Source: Suillus spraguei
Taxonomy: Eukaryota > Basidiomycota > Agaricomycetes > Boletales > Suillaceae
Assembly (NCBI GenBank): GCA_016800925.1
Contig: JABCPU010001110.1
Coordinates: 1 to 15,957, forward strand
Length of the DNA: 15,957 nucleotides
Direction of reading: 5' to 3'
Shown: positions 1 through 8,030 of the stretch, piece after piece
How positions within the stretch are numbered: the stretch's first letter is position 1
How the letters are laid out: every line of letters begins with the position of its first letter
Program-made: the position numbers and the translations under genes
The notes under the pieces: generated by a model
What the model was told of the DNA's origin: nothing
Database searches by the model: none
Seen by the model: the letters and a program-made list of their open reading frames with translations, nothing else

Positions 1-24
1 CGATGCCCATCGCAAAATTTTCAG

Positions 25-311
25 CATCAGGAAATTCACACATTCCTTGACGTGCCCTTATGCGACTTATTTACACTTAACTGCCTTGGTGAAATTGAAT
101 CTACTTGTCCAAAATTTCAATGTGAATGAATTCAGAAAAAAAAAAAGTTGAGATATATTAATATACATGTTTTATTGTATTTCGCACTCAAAAAATATAA
201 GATATGCCAGGTGAATGATGTGAGAGAGAGCAAACAAGTTTTTGAGATAAGTGAGTTAAGCTGATTAAGCATGTAAGGAATGTGTGAATTTCCTGATGGA
301 ATTTCCTGATG
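25..311. mobile_element. MITE-like element A (287 bp, 2-bp TSD AG) inside the CK1 pseudogene
   Basis: The left end reads CATCAGGAAATTCACACATT from position 25, and its reverse complement lies at 275-298. The perfect inverted repeat is about 24 bp. The dinucleotide AG flanks the element on both sides (23-24 and 312-313). Removing the element plus one AG rejoins the kinase catalytic loop apart from one missing base. The right terminus carries a second, adjacent copy of its last 13 bp (GAATTTCCTGATG at 286-298 and 299-311). The interior is AT-rich, has an A-run after ATTCAG near 130-145, and holds no credible ORF. It shares its terminal CAxCAGGAAAT and the ATTCAGAAAAAAA motif with the element at 482-895, so the two are probably one non-autonomous family. 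A 2-bp duplication and CA termini would suit the CACTA superfamily, but that assignment is inference. Confidence 0.8.
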
Positions 312-481
312 AGGCTGATGTCCCGCAGGACAAGTCCTCGTGAATGTACGAATTCAATTCTATCCAACTGGTGAAACATGAATAAATTAGTACCGACTCA
401 TGGTGCGAGTGATCAGCATACCTACCATTTCAACAGCAAGCATAGCTACTGTCTTCAAAGAGAGTTCGCCCCTGCATACTC

Positions 482-895
482 CACAGGAAATCATGAGTTT
501 ACTTATTCCTACTTATTTCAAACTTTTCCCACTTATTCCAAATGGATCTACTTATTTCTCTTAAATTACCACCTGGTCCCAACTGAACTATCAGGATCTG
601 TTAGCCATCATTATAAATGTGTGCTATAAAATTATTGGACTCTTAATTTGCAAAATAGTACCTCAAGAGAATATTTGAGAAATAAAATCATCAGCATTAA
701 TGTGTCACTCAAGCTTCATACTAGTCACTAATTGTTGGTCTTATGCAATGAAACTTGTCTCTCAGGCCCAACAAACATATTGGAATACTCAATTTTGAAG
801 CAGTTGTCAAATTCAGAAAAAAAGTAGGTCCATTTGAAATAAGTGGGAAAAGTTTGAAATAAGTAAGGAATAGGTAAACTCATGATTTCCTGATG
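482..895. mobile_element. MITE-like element B (414 bp, 2-bp TSD TC) inside the CK1 pseudogene
   Basis: The ends are long imperfect inverted repeats. The left end runs CACAGGAAATCATGAGTTTA from 482 and the right end, read on the minus strand from 895, CATCAGGAAATCATGAGTTT. Similarity continues for roughly 75-80 bp through repeated ACTTATT(T/C)C motifs. TC flanks both sides (480-481 and 896-897). Excising the element with one TC rejoins the kinase coding sequence as CGA AGA GTA TGC (R R V C), which is the expected CK1 order. The interior is AT-rich without a convincing ORF, and the ORFs that run through the termini are artefacts. Terminal and internal motifs are shared with the 25-311 element. 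Confidence 0.82.
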
Positions 896-1229
896 TCTTC
901 GGAGCTGTTCAAGATTCGCACCTACTCGATCGAGAACCAAGAATGTGCTCCTCCTTCTACACCACTCCATTTGCATGATGGTATACCTGGGTATCGCGCA
1001 GCAGGCCGTACACCAGGGCTTCATATGGCAGTACGACGGGGGCGGTCAGTGCGTCGGCTGGGATTTCCATTTTGACTGCGACCTCCGAGCCGGTGAGAAC
1101 GTGAAAAGCGCTCGACACGCTTCATGTCAGGACAAAGCGCATAAGTCAGTCCGATATAGAAAAGGAGGTGTGCATGTGAACTTACCAAAGCTTCCCATTC
1201 CAAGCGAGTTTGTTACCTGATACATTACT

Positions 1230-2233
1230 ACAAACACGAAATTCGTTAACGCGGCTCGGAGTGCGCTCTACAGGTGAAGGATGGAGAGCAGAAGATGTCT
1301 GTAGTCGCGTTTGTAAAGCTTGTAGTCCGTCGAACCCTAGGGTTGGGTCGCTTGTGCCGAGCTTCACTTCTGATTCTAGACATCCAGGACGTTGAACCAA
1401 AACAGTTGGGAACCTGCCACACTTGCTGGTTCCATCACCCGGTAACGGCTCGACGTCACTACAAGAACCTGGGTCCTTTTCGACGGTACCACATGCCAAG
1501 CGACAGCGCTCCAAGAGATCCGAAAACATAGAAGGATTTTGAGTAAAAAGATTTGAGAGGGGTGCAGGTCGATCGTCCACAGTAAAGGCCGGATGGAAAT
1601 CGAGAAAGTGAAAATGACTGAGCATCCGGGATTGGAAGGCCGACCACCGTATAACCCTGATCCAGGAGCGTCCTCACAACTGTTTCTGCGTCGCCATATA
1701 AACAAGGCTGCAGGATAGTATGAACAGCTTCACGAAGTAAAGCTTCACTCATAGACGCTCCTAGAAATGTGCAGACATCCTCCAATGCATGCTGCACAAT
1801 CTCGGTGTAGAGTGTATCGGGGTTGTCTCTGTATCTCATAAGTTCGCATTCAAGATACAATTCAGACAGTCGGCGTCTGTCGGGATACGTTGGTGATAAC
1901 AAACGCATAGCTTCATTCACAGCACCGTCACGGTCCTGGTTGGGGATGAGCAACTCAGGTATTGTGATGGATGAATATGAAACTTACAAATATGGTACCG
2001 AAGAGATCAAAGGCAATAACGCTAGCGGACGGAGCGGAGATAGGAGGCACATAATCTGATACAAAGTCGAGGTCGACGCAAGGCCCATCATCCCAATCGA
2101 ATACTTCTTCCGTATTATCAACGACAGGGGGGTCTCCGTCAAAGGGGATCTTCGTTGACCAGAGGGTTAGAGCATGTGCCTTGAGACTCTCATTGAATGT
2201 TGGTAAATTTCCAACAAACGAAGAACCCGACAC
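1230..2233 (-). pseudogene. HAD-like hydrolase family gene, frameshifted
   Basis: A 52-bp intron (1987-1936, GTAAGT...CCAACCAG) splices the first exon, ending SVIAFDLFGTIF, to a second starting DRDGAVNEAMRLLSP. This makes the HAD motif I (DxFGT followed by D), whose first aspartate is the nucleophile in active members. A helical cap-like region follows (RRRLSELYLECELMRYRDNPD), then GYTVVGLPIPDAQSF where motif II is expected. The frame then changes near 1605-1620 to LSNLFTQNPSMFSDLLE, again near 1469-1474 to QVLVVTSSRYRVMEPASVAG, and back near 1408-1417 to FPTVLVQRPGCLESEV. All three segments line up with basidiomycete HAD-like proteins, so the last two shifts are compensating single-base indels. 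The C-terminal limit (about 1290-1230) is uncertain. No ATG precedes motif I in frame; the open frame upstream begins with an acidic stretch of about 75 residues, so the true start may lie in another exon. The gene sits just upstream of the CK1 pseudogene in the same direction. Confidence 0.72.
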
Positions 2234-2313
2234 AAGATGGCCATTTCGTCGAATCCCATGCGCACGAAAAGACTATGAAGTCGAACTTTTTGTCAGAAGT
2301 CATTACCAATACA

Positions 2314-3038
2314 TTAATTTCTGTGACCCACAGCTCTCGACTTCACGGCCCACTTCACGGCAGCGGTGACGCCCATCCATGAGTAGTCTGCAGCAAGCCT
2401 AACATGTTTAAGAGTTAGTAACGAAGCCAGCAAGCAGGGGCAACCTACTGGTTATACAGCAGCAAATCCTGATGTATGGATGTCGGTTCAGCTGTGACGG
2501 CGGACAGATTGAAACTTTGTGGTTCCAAATATTCAAAAACATAACCGGCTCGTCTATTCAGGTACTCCCTCTGTGACTCGCCACTCCACGAATCCCACCC
2601 ATCCTCTACCAAATCGCTTCCACCGGAAGACTATTTATCCTTTGCGCTTTTTTGTCGAACGAACCTCTCGTAAACTTCCATGACCGAACGACAGAAGGTG
2701 AGGTAACTAGATTCATCAAGTTGATGCGAGATATGAGGCACAGTTTCTGGCGAGGGTTTGAATTCCGTATCCTCCAGAAGCCTCGGAAATGTATGGACGT
2801 AAAGAGTATGGTCCCCTGGAAGCAAAGGGGGTTCAACGCGTAACATTTTCTTATCCTTGTCTAGCGATGATCCCAGGGCGAAGTAACACCCATCGTTCAC
2901 TCCCGTTGGCTTCTTCGGGGAAATGGCAAATAGAAATTGTCCTTGATGGTCCAAAGTCTTGCATCCCAATGTCAGTTCGTGAAATACGCAGCGCTAGGAA
3001 AGGGAAAGATTGTAAGGACGCGGATTTTTCGAGGCCAT
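2314..3038 (-). pseudogene. Unidentified fungal protein gene with one intron, interrupted by stop(s)
   Basis: I do not recognise the family. From the ATG at 3038 one frame runs MASKNPRPYNLSLS, meets a TAG at 2996-2994, continues through GCKTLDHQGQFLFAISPKKP and LRVEPPLLPGDHTLYVHTFP to SAKDK, meets a second TAG at 2633-2631, then runs on through SGGSDLVEDGWDSWSGES to LLLYNQ. A 50-bp intron (2448-2399, GTAGGT, branch TTACTAAC, acceptor TTAG) leads to a last exon LAADYSWMGVTAAVKWAVKS ending at TAA 2316-2314. With the stops read through the total is 224 codons plus a stop, in frame across the intron. The first TAG follows a pyrimidine-rich tract and could instead be a real intron acceptor, in which case the true start lies upstream. 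The second TAG has no such excuse and marks a pseudogene. There are no obvious membrane segments. It lies upstream of the HAD-like gene on the same strand. Confidence 0.5.
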
Positions 3039-3470
3039 AGTATGATGTCCAAGTAGCCGAGCGCTGTGGAAGAAACTTTGCGACGACGAAAGAGCGAGGT
3101 ATCTGGCGAAAACAACTTCCCCGCATGAGGACTTATGGACACTTGGCTGCCATGCACCACAAGGAGCTCTCAGAAAGTTGCGAAGTTGAAACTGAATACT
3201 TGTGGGTGCCTGTAGGTGTCTGTGGTAGTTATATGGTTCGGACTATGGACTTTTATTGATTGAATCATGGCCGCCCTGATTTTGAACGGATATGGGCGCT
3301 CAGCGCGCATCATATTACAGAAGGACCCAGAACTAGGTTTGGACACAAGATTCTTGTCCGGAGTCCGTCTGGATTGAACAGAACCTCAATTCGACTTCCT
3401 TCTTGTGTGCACAGATCTGAATTTGTGAATTCCACAGGCAGCCTACCGGAGCAAATCACCGCATGTATTC

Positions 3471-3504
3471 CAGTACTTCCACCAGAGTTTTGGTGGAAAT
3501 ACTG
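3471..3504. repeat. Hairpin, 14-bp arms with one mismatch, 6-nt loop
   Basis: CAGTACTTCCACCA (3471-3484) and TGGTGGAAATACTG (3491-3504) pair at 13 of 14 positions around GAGTTT, and pairing continues imperfectly outward. A related CCCAGTATTTC sequence occurs on the minus strand near 3851-3841. It is not followed by a T-run, so it does not look like a terminator. It may be the remnant of a small repeat. Confidence 0.55.
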
Positions 3505-3907
3505 GGTTACGTGTCTCGCTACTCACATGATACCTAGGGAACACAAATCATTGACAACGTTCAGAGGCATGAGATCGCACCCCACCTGATCTGAAATACG
3601 CTATCCTGGAGGTACCATCAAGCCCCAATGTTCAACCTTATATTGGACAACCTAAACTCTACAATTTACCACCTTTGAGCTCATTCCTGCAAGTCGGACA
3701 TGCTGAATGGATTTCTCTATGAACATAACCCAATGGTATTGAAACTAAGCTGATGATCTTCATCTCCCTTCCCATAGCTCGCAGATGCTCATGCCTTGAT
3801 GATTTGATTGATCTCAACAACACCATCGCTTCTGATTGGACGAAATACTGGGTCACAGATGCCCCTAGATAAAATTATCAGCTGTAATAGGCTGTGCTTC
3901 TTCCACC

Positions 3908-3997
3908 TGTCATGGTGAGCCCCAGCACTAGTGGTGTTCCATTGGCCAGTAACAGAAGTGAATGACTGTTGTCATTCATATTGTAGTCACCATGACA
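3908..3997. repeat. Nested palindromes: 11-bp outer arms and an 8-bp inner hairpin
   Basis: TGTCATGGTGA (3908-3918) is perfectly inverted as TCACCATGACA (3987-3997). Between them TGAATGAC (3959-3966) and GTCATTCA (3971-3978) form a perfect hairpin around TGTT. A further near-inverted pair (GACTGTTGTCAT and ATGACACAGTC) overlaps these arms. No duplication flanks the structure clearly enough to call it a mobile element. Confidence 0.5.
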
Positions 3998-4374
3998 CAG
4001 TCATAGCATAACCCTTGGTGAGCAAAAAATCCTTTGCACTTGCAATAATATAGCATCCTGTTAGTGACCTAGCCAGGCACTAAGGAATTTGAGTGGTGGT
4101 CTGTACAACATGCTCCTTAAGGAGCGGTTGGCCTGTGCATATTGGTCTCCTAGTGTGGAGTGCACTAGTTGCATTGGTTGGAGGTAGGTGTCATGTGCTG
4201 TCTCACAACCTACGTCACAGAGATGAGGGCTATGATGATCAAATAGACTTAGAAATGATGAGCTTCTAAGAAGTCGAAGTATAGACAATAAGCTTATGAA
4301 AAGCTTATTGAAAGGAAGTTCAGGGTCGAAGATCAAGTAGATTCAAGTTAAAAAAGTACAAAGGCTATCTGCGT

Positions 4375-4383
4375 GTATTTATA
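4375..4383 (+). promoter_or_regulatory. TATA-like box of LTR family A, copy 1
   Basis: TATTTATAG lies in the same place as TATTTATAC in copy 2 (11331-11339), after a shared AAGTACAAAGGCTATCTG segment. This is the expected position of an LTR promoter at the U3 end. Activity is not implied, since the LTR is decayed. Confidence 0.4.
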
Positions 4384-4490
4384 GGTAGATTGAAGCAGAG
4401 TGTGAATACGTAAGGTAATGTGAATTAGGTATGAAGTCAGATAGCCAATAGAATGATGCATGCTCATGAATGAGTCAGAGGTGTATGAAC

Positions 4491-5726
4491 ACCACATGAT
4501 GGCAGAAAGATATATCAATATGGTTAATGATCCATAAATTGTGATACATACTTACTATAGTTATCCACCAGTCTAGGATACATCCTGTTGGTATAGTTAT
4601 TCTGGCTTCTAAAAGTGGAAATTTGGCTCAATTCCTCATGTCAGGACTTCCCACAATATTACCTACCGCATTTTCAAGCCCCACAGCGTGGGGATTACCC
4701 CACAACACCCAAAACATTGACCACTTTTGGAATCTCCACAATATTAATTATTCCACACCCTCCCCCACCTCACTGCAGCTTCACCATTACACCACAATAG
4801 GTCCCCATTCATATATAAGTAGTAGTTTAGGAATATATACATGTAATAAAATATAATAGACCACTTTTTTTTGCTCATTTTCGTTCCTGCTCCTCCTCCA
4901 GGGACCATTTAACATATAATAGGATACAGAATACTGTTGCTTTTCCCCCCTGTGGTATGGAAGTGTCCCAGGTGATTCAGAACATGTTTAGGAGTACATA
5001 TGAAGAGATTCCCATTTTTTTTTACTTCCTGGAGCCTTCTGCATCAATAGATATGGATATATATGAGAAAATACAAAATATATGGTCATTTTATTATTCC
5101 AGGTGTATGGACTTCAAAAAATTATCCCTGGCATCCATTCAACAGTAGGAACAATATATCAGGAGCCCAGGACGACAGGAAAAGAACTTATTGTGTTGTA
5201 TATCTCTCTTCTCCTGGTGGTTCACCCCCTGTGAAAGTTTTTTCCTGCAGCACCAGACCTCAAGCATGGTAAGGAGTCTATTTCTATTCATATTTGGAGT
5301 ATATATATTATATAGCTAGCCCATTATACCAACAGGATACTTTTACAGGAGCAAAAACATAGAAAATCACATTTTTTGGCATTTTCAATGTTTTTCAGTA
5401 TCTTACCCTTGCACATATGATCCAACCTGTTCATATTTAATTAGCATAGCATATATAATTGCTTTTATGACAAAGATCAGCTACATATATGGTGAGAGTT
5501 TGGGATATGATATAAAGGAGGTATTTTTACTGATAAGAAGCCTCCATGGTAATCAAGGGTATATTCAGTAATCAGAGGCCTAGGGTGCCTCTTATATATA
5601 TCCTTGAAGATAGCCTTGAATTCTCAGAAAGATCTGTGAAGTATTGAGTGAATGAGAAGCAAAATGACATATGTGTGAAAAGTGACAATGTCCATTCAAG
5701 ATGTATCAATATAGCATTATGGGCTG
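4491..5726. mobile_element. 1236-bp insertion in LTR-A copy 1 with 8-bp TSD GTATGAAC
   Basis: GTATGAAC occurs immediately before (4483-4490) and after (5727-5734) this segment. LTR-A copy 2 is uninterrupted at the same place, so the boundaries are exact. The ends are only weakly inverted: CACCACATGATGG against CAGCCCATAATGC, about 10 of 13 if one base of the duplication is counted. A direct repeat of about 22 bp with the core AAGAT(A/G)TATCAATAT lies near both ends (from 4507 and from 5698). The interior is AT-rich with poly-T and ATAT runs, a CCCCAC-AGC-GTGGGG hairpin (4680-4694) and repeated CCACAATATTA. Short frames near 4957-5280 read somewhat like protein but match no family I know. An 8-bp duplication is typical of hAT elements and of some other DNA transposons. 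This is probably a non-autonomous copy. Confidence 0.75.
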
Positions 5727-6254
5727 GTATGAACCAATGAAAGCATGCACGTGCAAAAGGGAGTCATAGGTGCAGAGCCAAGAGATAAAAGGTACAAGCC
5801 AATGAGGTGACACACAAGTCAAAGAAAGATAACAGATGGAAAGAGATAAAGCAAAGGACAATACCAGTCGTAGTCCAAGAGCCAACAAGTCATTTAAGTG
5901 AACCAAGGGGTAGCACTTGTTGAAGTGCAAAGGAAAGTGAGTAACACGAAGAGCATGCATAAGTGTGAGATGTGGGAATGAGCATGTATAAGGTGCAAAA
6001 GGTGAACACAAGCGCAAACTATGCAAAGAGTGCAGTGTAGGGTATGTGCAAAGGGTGCACATCTAGTGGCGATGGAGGAGGCGGGCATAGGCGAGGTATG
6101 GTGTGACAAGGGTGAGCCATATAAGATAGTGGAGAATGAGAGTGGAGGCCTCTTTAGGACAAGAGTAGACAGTGATGCATAAGATGAAAAAATGATAGTA
6201 GGGGCGCAAGAAGTGTTCTGTAAACACATCCTCACTGCAGGCATTTGGGTCTAG

Positions 6255-7032
6255 TGCACAATAAAACCAGAAGATTCGCAGTTTGTCATTCCTGATGACG
6301 GAACTCTACAACTGGACCATACTATCATTGTATGGAAGGAGAATGGCAATTATTACCAATCCAAGCATTGGTCAATGACCAAACTATTTGACCTCGACAG
6401 CCTTTCTACCTCTGAGTCCATCTCCATTCCCATGCACATTTTCAAGGGTCATTGGCATCCATCTTTAAGCGAATCACCTCCTATGGTTCCCACAGACTCT
6501 TTTCTAAAGCGCCCCCACATACTCCTGCCTGATGACTATGATGCAGACAAGCTGGGCTCATGGACACCTGGAGACTATCTGATCAAGGAGGCCAAAGTCT
6601 ATGAACTGCTCAAGCAGCACCCTCACCCTAATATCTGCATTTACTATGGATGTGTCCATGATGTTGATCACATCACTGCCATATGTCTGAAACCATATGG
6701 ATGGCTTATGAATGCAATTTGGGAAAGTGATCCTACCCTGAAACCATGCCACAATTCTTGGTGATATTTCAAAAGGGCTCACTTTTCTGCATAAGATGCT
6801 TGGTCTTGTATACAATGATATCAATTCTGATAATATCATGCTTGATGATGCAGGAAATCCTGTAACAATTACTTTTGATTCTTGCATTCTGATTGGGGAA
6901 GAGGTGGGGTTGTCTGGCAAAGTGGGGACATTTGGATGGACAATAGAGTCAATGCCGACCATCACTCTTCCAGAAAATGATATTTATGACCTGAAACAGA
7001 TTAGCAAATTCATGAAGGGAAAGCATTGGTAG
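6255..7032 (+). pseudogene. Fungal kinase-like domain gene, frameshifted, with degenerate catalytic motifs
   Basis: A frame open from 6255, just after a TCTAG that could be an intron acceptor, carries IPDDGTLQLDHTIIVWKENG, then FLKRPHILLPDD (a likely beta-3 lysine in KRP) and a helix-C-like EAKVYELLKQHPHPNICIYYGC. It ends at a stop near 6762. The next frame, entered near 6748-6765, continues ILGDISKGLTFLHKMLGLVYNDINSDNIM (YND at the HRD position, with the catalytic Asp and Asn present) and VTITFDSC, then GTFGWTIES, and stops at TAG 7030-7032. The layout matches a basidiomycete-expanded kinase-like family with HNDINPxNIM and IDFDSC motifs. Here the first aspartate of IDFDSC is threonine, which would remove metal binding. 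A GTGAGT...CATAG pair at 7035-7093 could be a further intron. The frameshift and the lost aspartate make a dead gene likely. LTR-A copy 1 abuts its 5' side, so N-terminal exons may lie before 4059. Confidence 0.7.
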
Positions 7033-8030
7033 AGGTGAGTTTTGTACTATTTTTATGGTTCAATTCATGTCCGTCTGTATTCTTTCCCCATAGATTATAC
7101 CAATCATTCAGGACAATCTGAAAGGTGGGATATGACCATAGTGCTGTGATGTGTGGTTTAGTGTTCACACAATGGAGGTCAAGGAGATGGTGTTCTATAC
7201 CTGCTGTCCCAAGTAAGAAGTGAAATTAGGCTGATTGGTATATTGTGTATGAATTGATATGGTTGATGTGGTACTGCTCAAGATATGGGTCAGATATTTA
7301 CTCAATTCATGCACCATCCTATGCTGTCTTCATCCCCAATTGACATGCTAAATAATCCATGCTTCAAGTTTTCAGCCAACAGTATAAGCACATGTCAAGT
7401 CAACATAAAATGTATTGAGCCATCACACACATGATAGGAATTTTTTTGTCCCAGACAAAGTTCATTAACATTGGGTCACCTGTTTCAGTGACCCATCTGA
7501 TGAAATCATCTTTACACAGGGGAGCACTCTCTTTCTAGCCACTGAAGAGTGCATGGGTTATTATGGAGTAATGGTCCTACCTTCTCCAGCATCTCCCCAT
7601 GATATAAGCAAGTTGAGTCACTCCTTTTTCTGTGCAGTCAGAACTGAGAAATCAATCAACTTTGTTTGGATAGGACACTACATCAGTGTTAGCTTATTGA
7701 GATACCATCCCTCCCCACTCACTATCATTACATGTTGAAAACAAAGGTATCCATTCCCAACATCAGGAATTCACGCGATACCTAAGTGGACCTATGTATC
7801 CTATGTAGACCGTTTGGGTCCTTAAGTAAATCCTGCCTACATAGGCAGCGTCTAGACACACCTGTATACCATATTAAGTCCATAGACACTGTATTCACCA
7901 TAGGTACCTGAAATATATAGGGTTACTGTATACACATTCATCATCTGTAGGACTGGTAAACTCAATGAGGCACATATGATGCTTAATCAAATTTCTCACT
8001 TCCATTGATCACACTAGTATACCATAGTAA
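7033..8030. other. Stretch without a supported gene
   Basis: I see no coding motif on either strand. Local features are a perfect TGGGTCAC/GTGACCCA hairpin (7472-7495) and, between 7745 and 7960, a cluster of short inverted and direct variants of CCTATGTA, GGTACC and GTATACC. The right part probably includes the 3' flank of the DUF6532-like pseudogene, whose stop is at 8031. Confidence 0.5.
7472..7495. repeat. Perfect hairpin, 8-bp arms, 8-nt loop
   Basis: TGGGTCAC (7472-7479) and GTGACCCA (7488-7495) are exact reverse complements around CTGTTTCA. No T-run follows. Role unknown. Confidence 0.5.

Larger units (their letters stand above)
1..1225 (-). pseudogene. Casein kinase 1-like protein kinase, decayed and cut by two MITE-like insertions; runs off the left edge
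   Basis: Pieces of a CK1-type catalytic domain appear in order on the minus strand. They are a glycine loop (YQVTNSLGMGSFG) beginning at the ATG at 1225-1223; a candidate 66-bp intron (1185-1120, GTAAG...AG); the beta-3 segment GSEVAVKME near 1080; the hinge VLDRVGANLEQLRR ending at 898; SLKTVAMLAVEM near 465-426; a 58-bp intron (425-368) with a TACTAAT branch site; then LDRIEFVHSRGLVLRDI (367-320) and PENFAMGI at 18-1. In CK1 enzymes the RDIKPENF loop holds the catalytic aspartate and asparagine; here it is split by the element at 25-311. The element at 482-895 splits LRR from the following VCRG. Frame also changes between about 1120 and 960 (in-frame TAG, then two shifts), and one base is missing between RDI and PEN. 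CK1-like kinases are expanded in mushrooms. The C-terminal half lies outside the window. Identification is firm; loss of function is nearly certain. Confidence 0.85.
3039..4053. other. Stretch without a supported gene
   Basis: Short open frames occur on both strands (for example 3260-3589 plus and 3856-3659 minus), but none shows a known motif, a plausible exon set or support from a second frame. The minus-strand frame 3856-3659 ends in HSACPTCRNELKGG, which reads like protein, so a short remnant cannot be excluded. CpG becomes scarce from about 3600 rightward. Three strong hairpins are listed separately. Confidence 0.5.
4059..6226 (+). mobile_element. Solo LTR, family A, copy 1 (about 924 bp), split by a later insertion
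   Basis: It begins TGTTAGTGACC and ends CTGTAAACA, and is flanked by the perfect 5-bp duplication CATCC (4054-4058 and 6227-6231). Two blocks, 4059-4490 and 5735-6226, match the family A copy at 10547-11901 end to end. The 1236 bp between them are a separate insertion with its own duplication. No retroelement coding sequence adjoins, so this is a solo LTR left by LTR-LTR recombination. A TATA-like TATTTATAG at 4375-4383 gives the likely orientation. Against copy 2 most CpG sites have become TpG or CpA, so it is the older or more heavily methylated copy. It sits just upstream of the kinase-like pseudogene at 6255. Confidence 0.87.

Noticed and set aside
3260..3589. Plus-strand open frame of 109 codons
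   Set aside because: No motif. Part of it (PPEFWWKYW) is produced by the 3471-3504 hairpin, and there is no supporting splice structure.
4957..5272. Small protein-coding exons inside the 1236-bp insertion
   Set aside because: Two overlapping frames look equally protein-like and neither matches a known family; this was not enough to call a gene.
5706..6244. Long minus-strand open frames
   Set aside because: They lie inside LTR-A copy 1. The same kind of frame occurs in copy 2 (11925-11476), so they are composition artefacts of a non-coding LTR.
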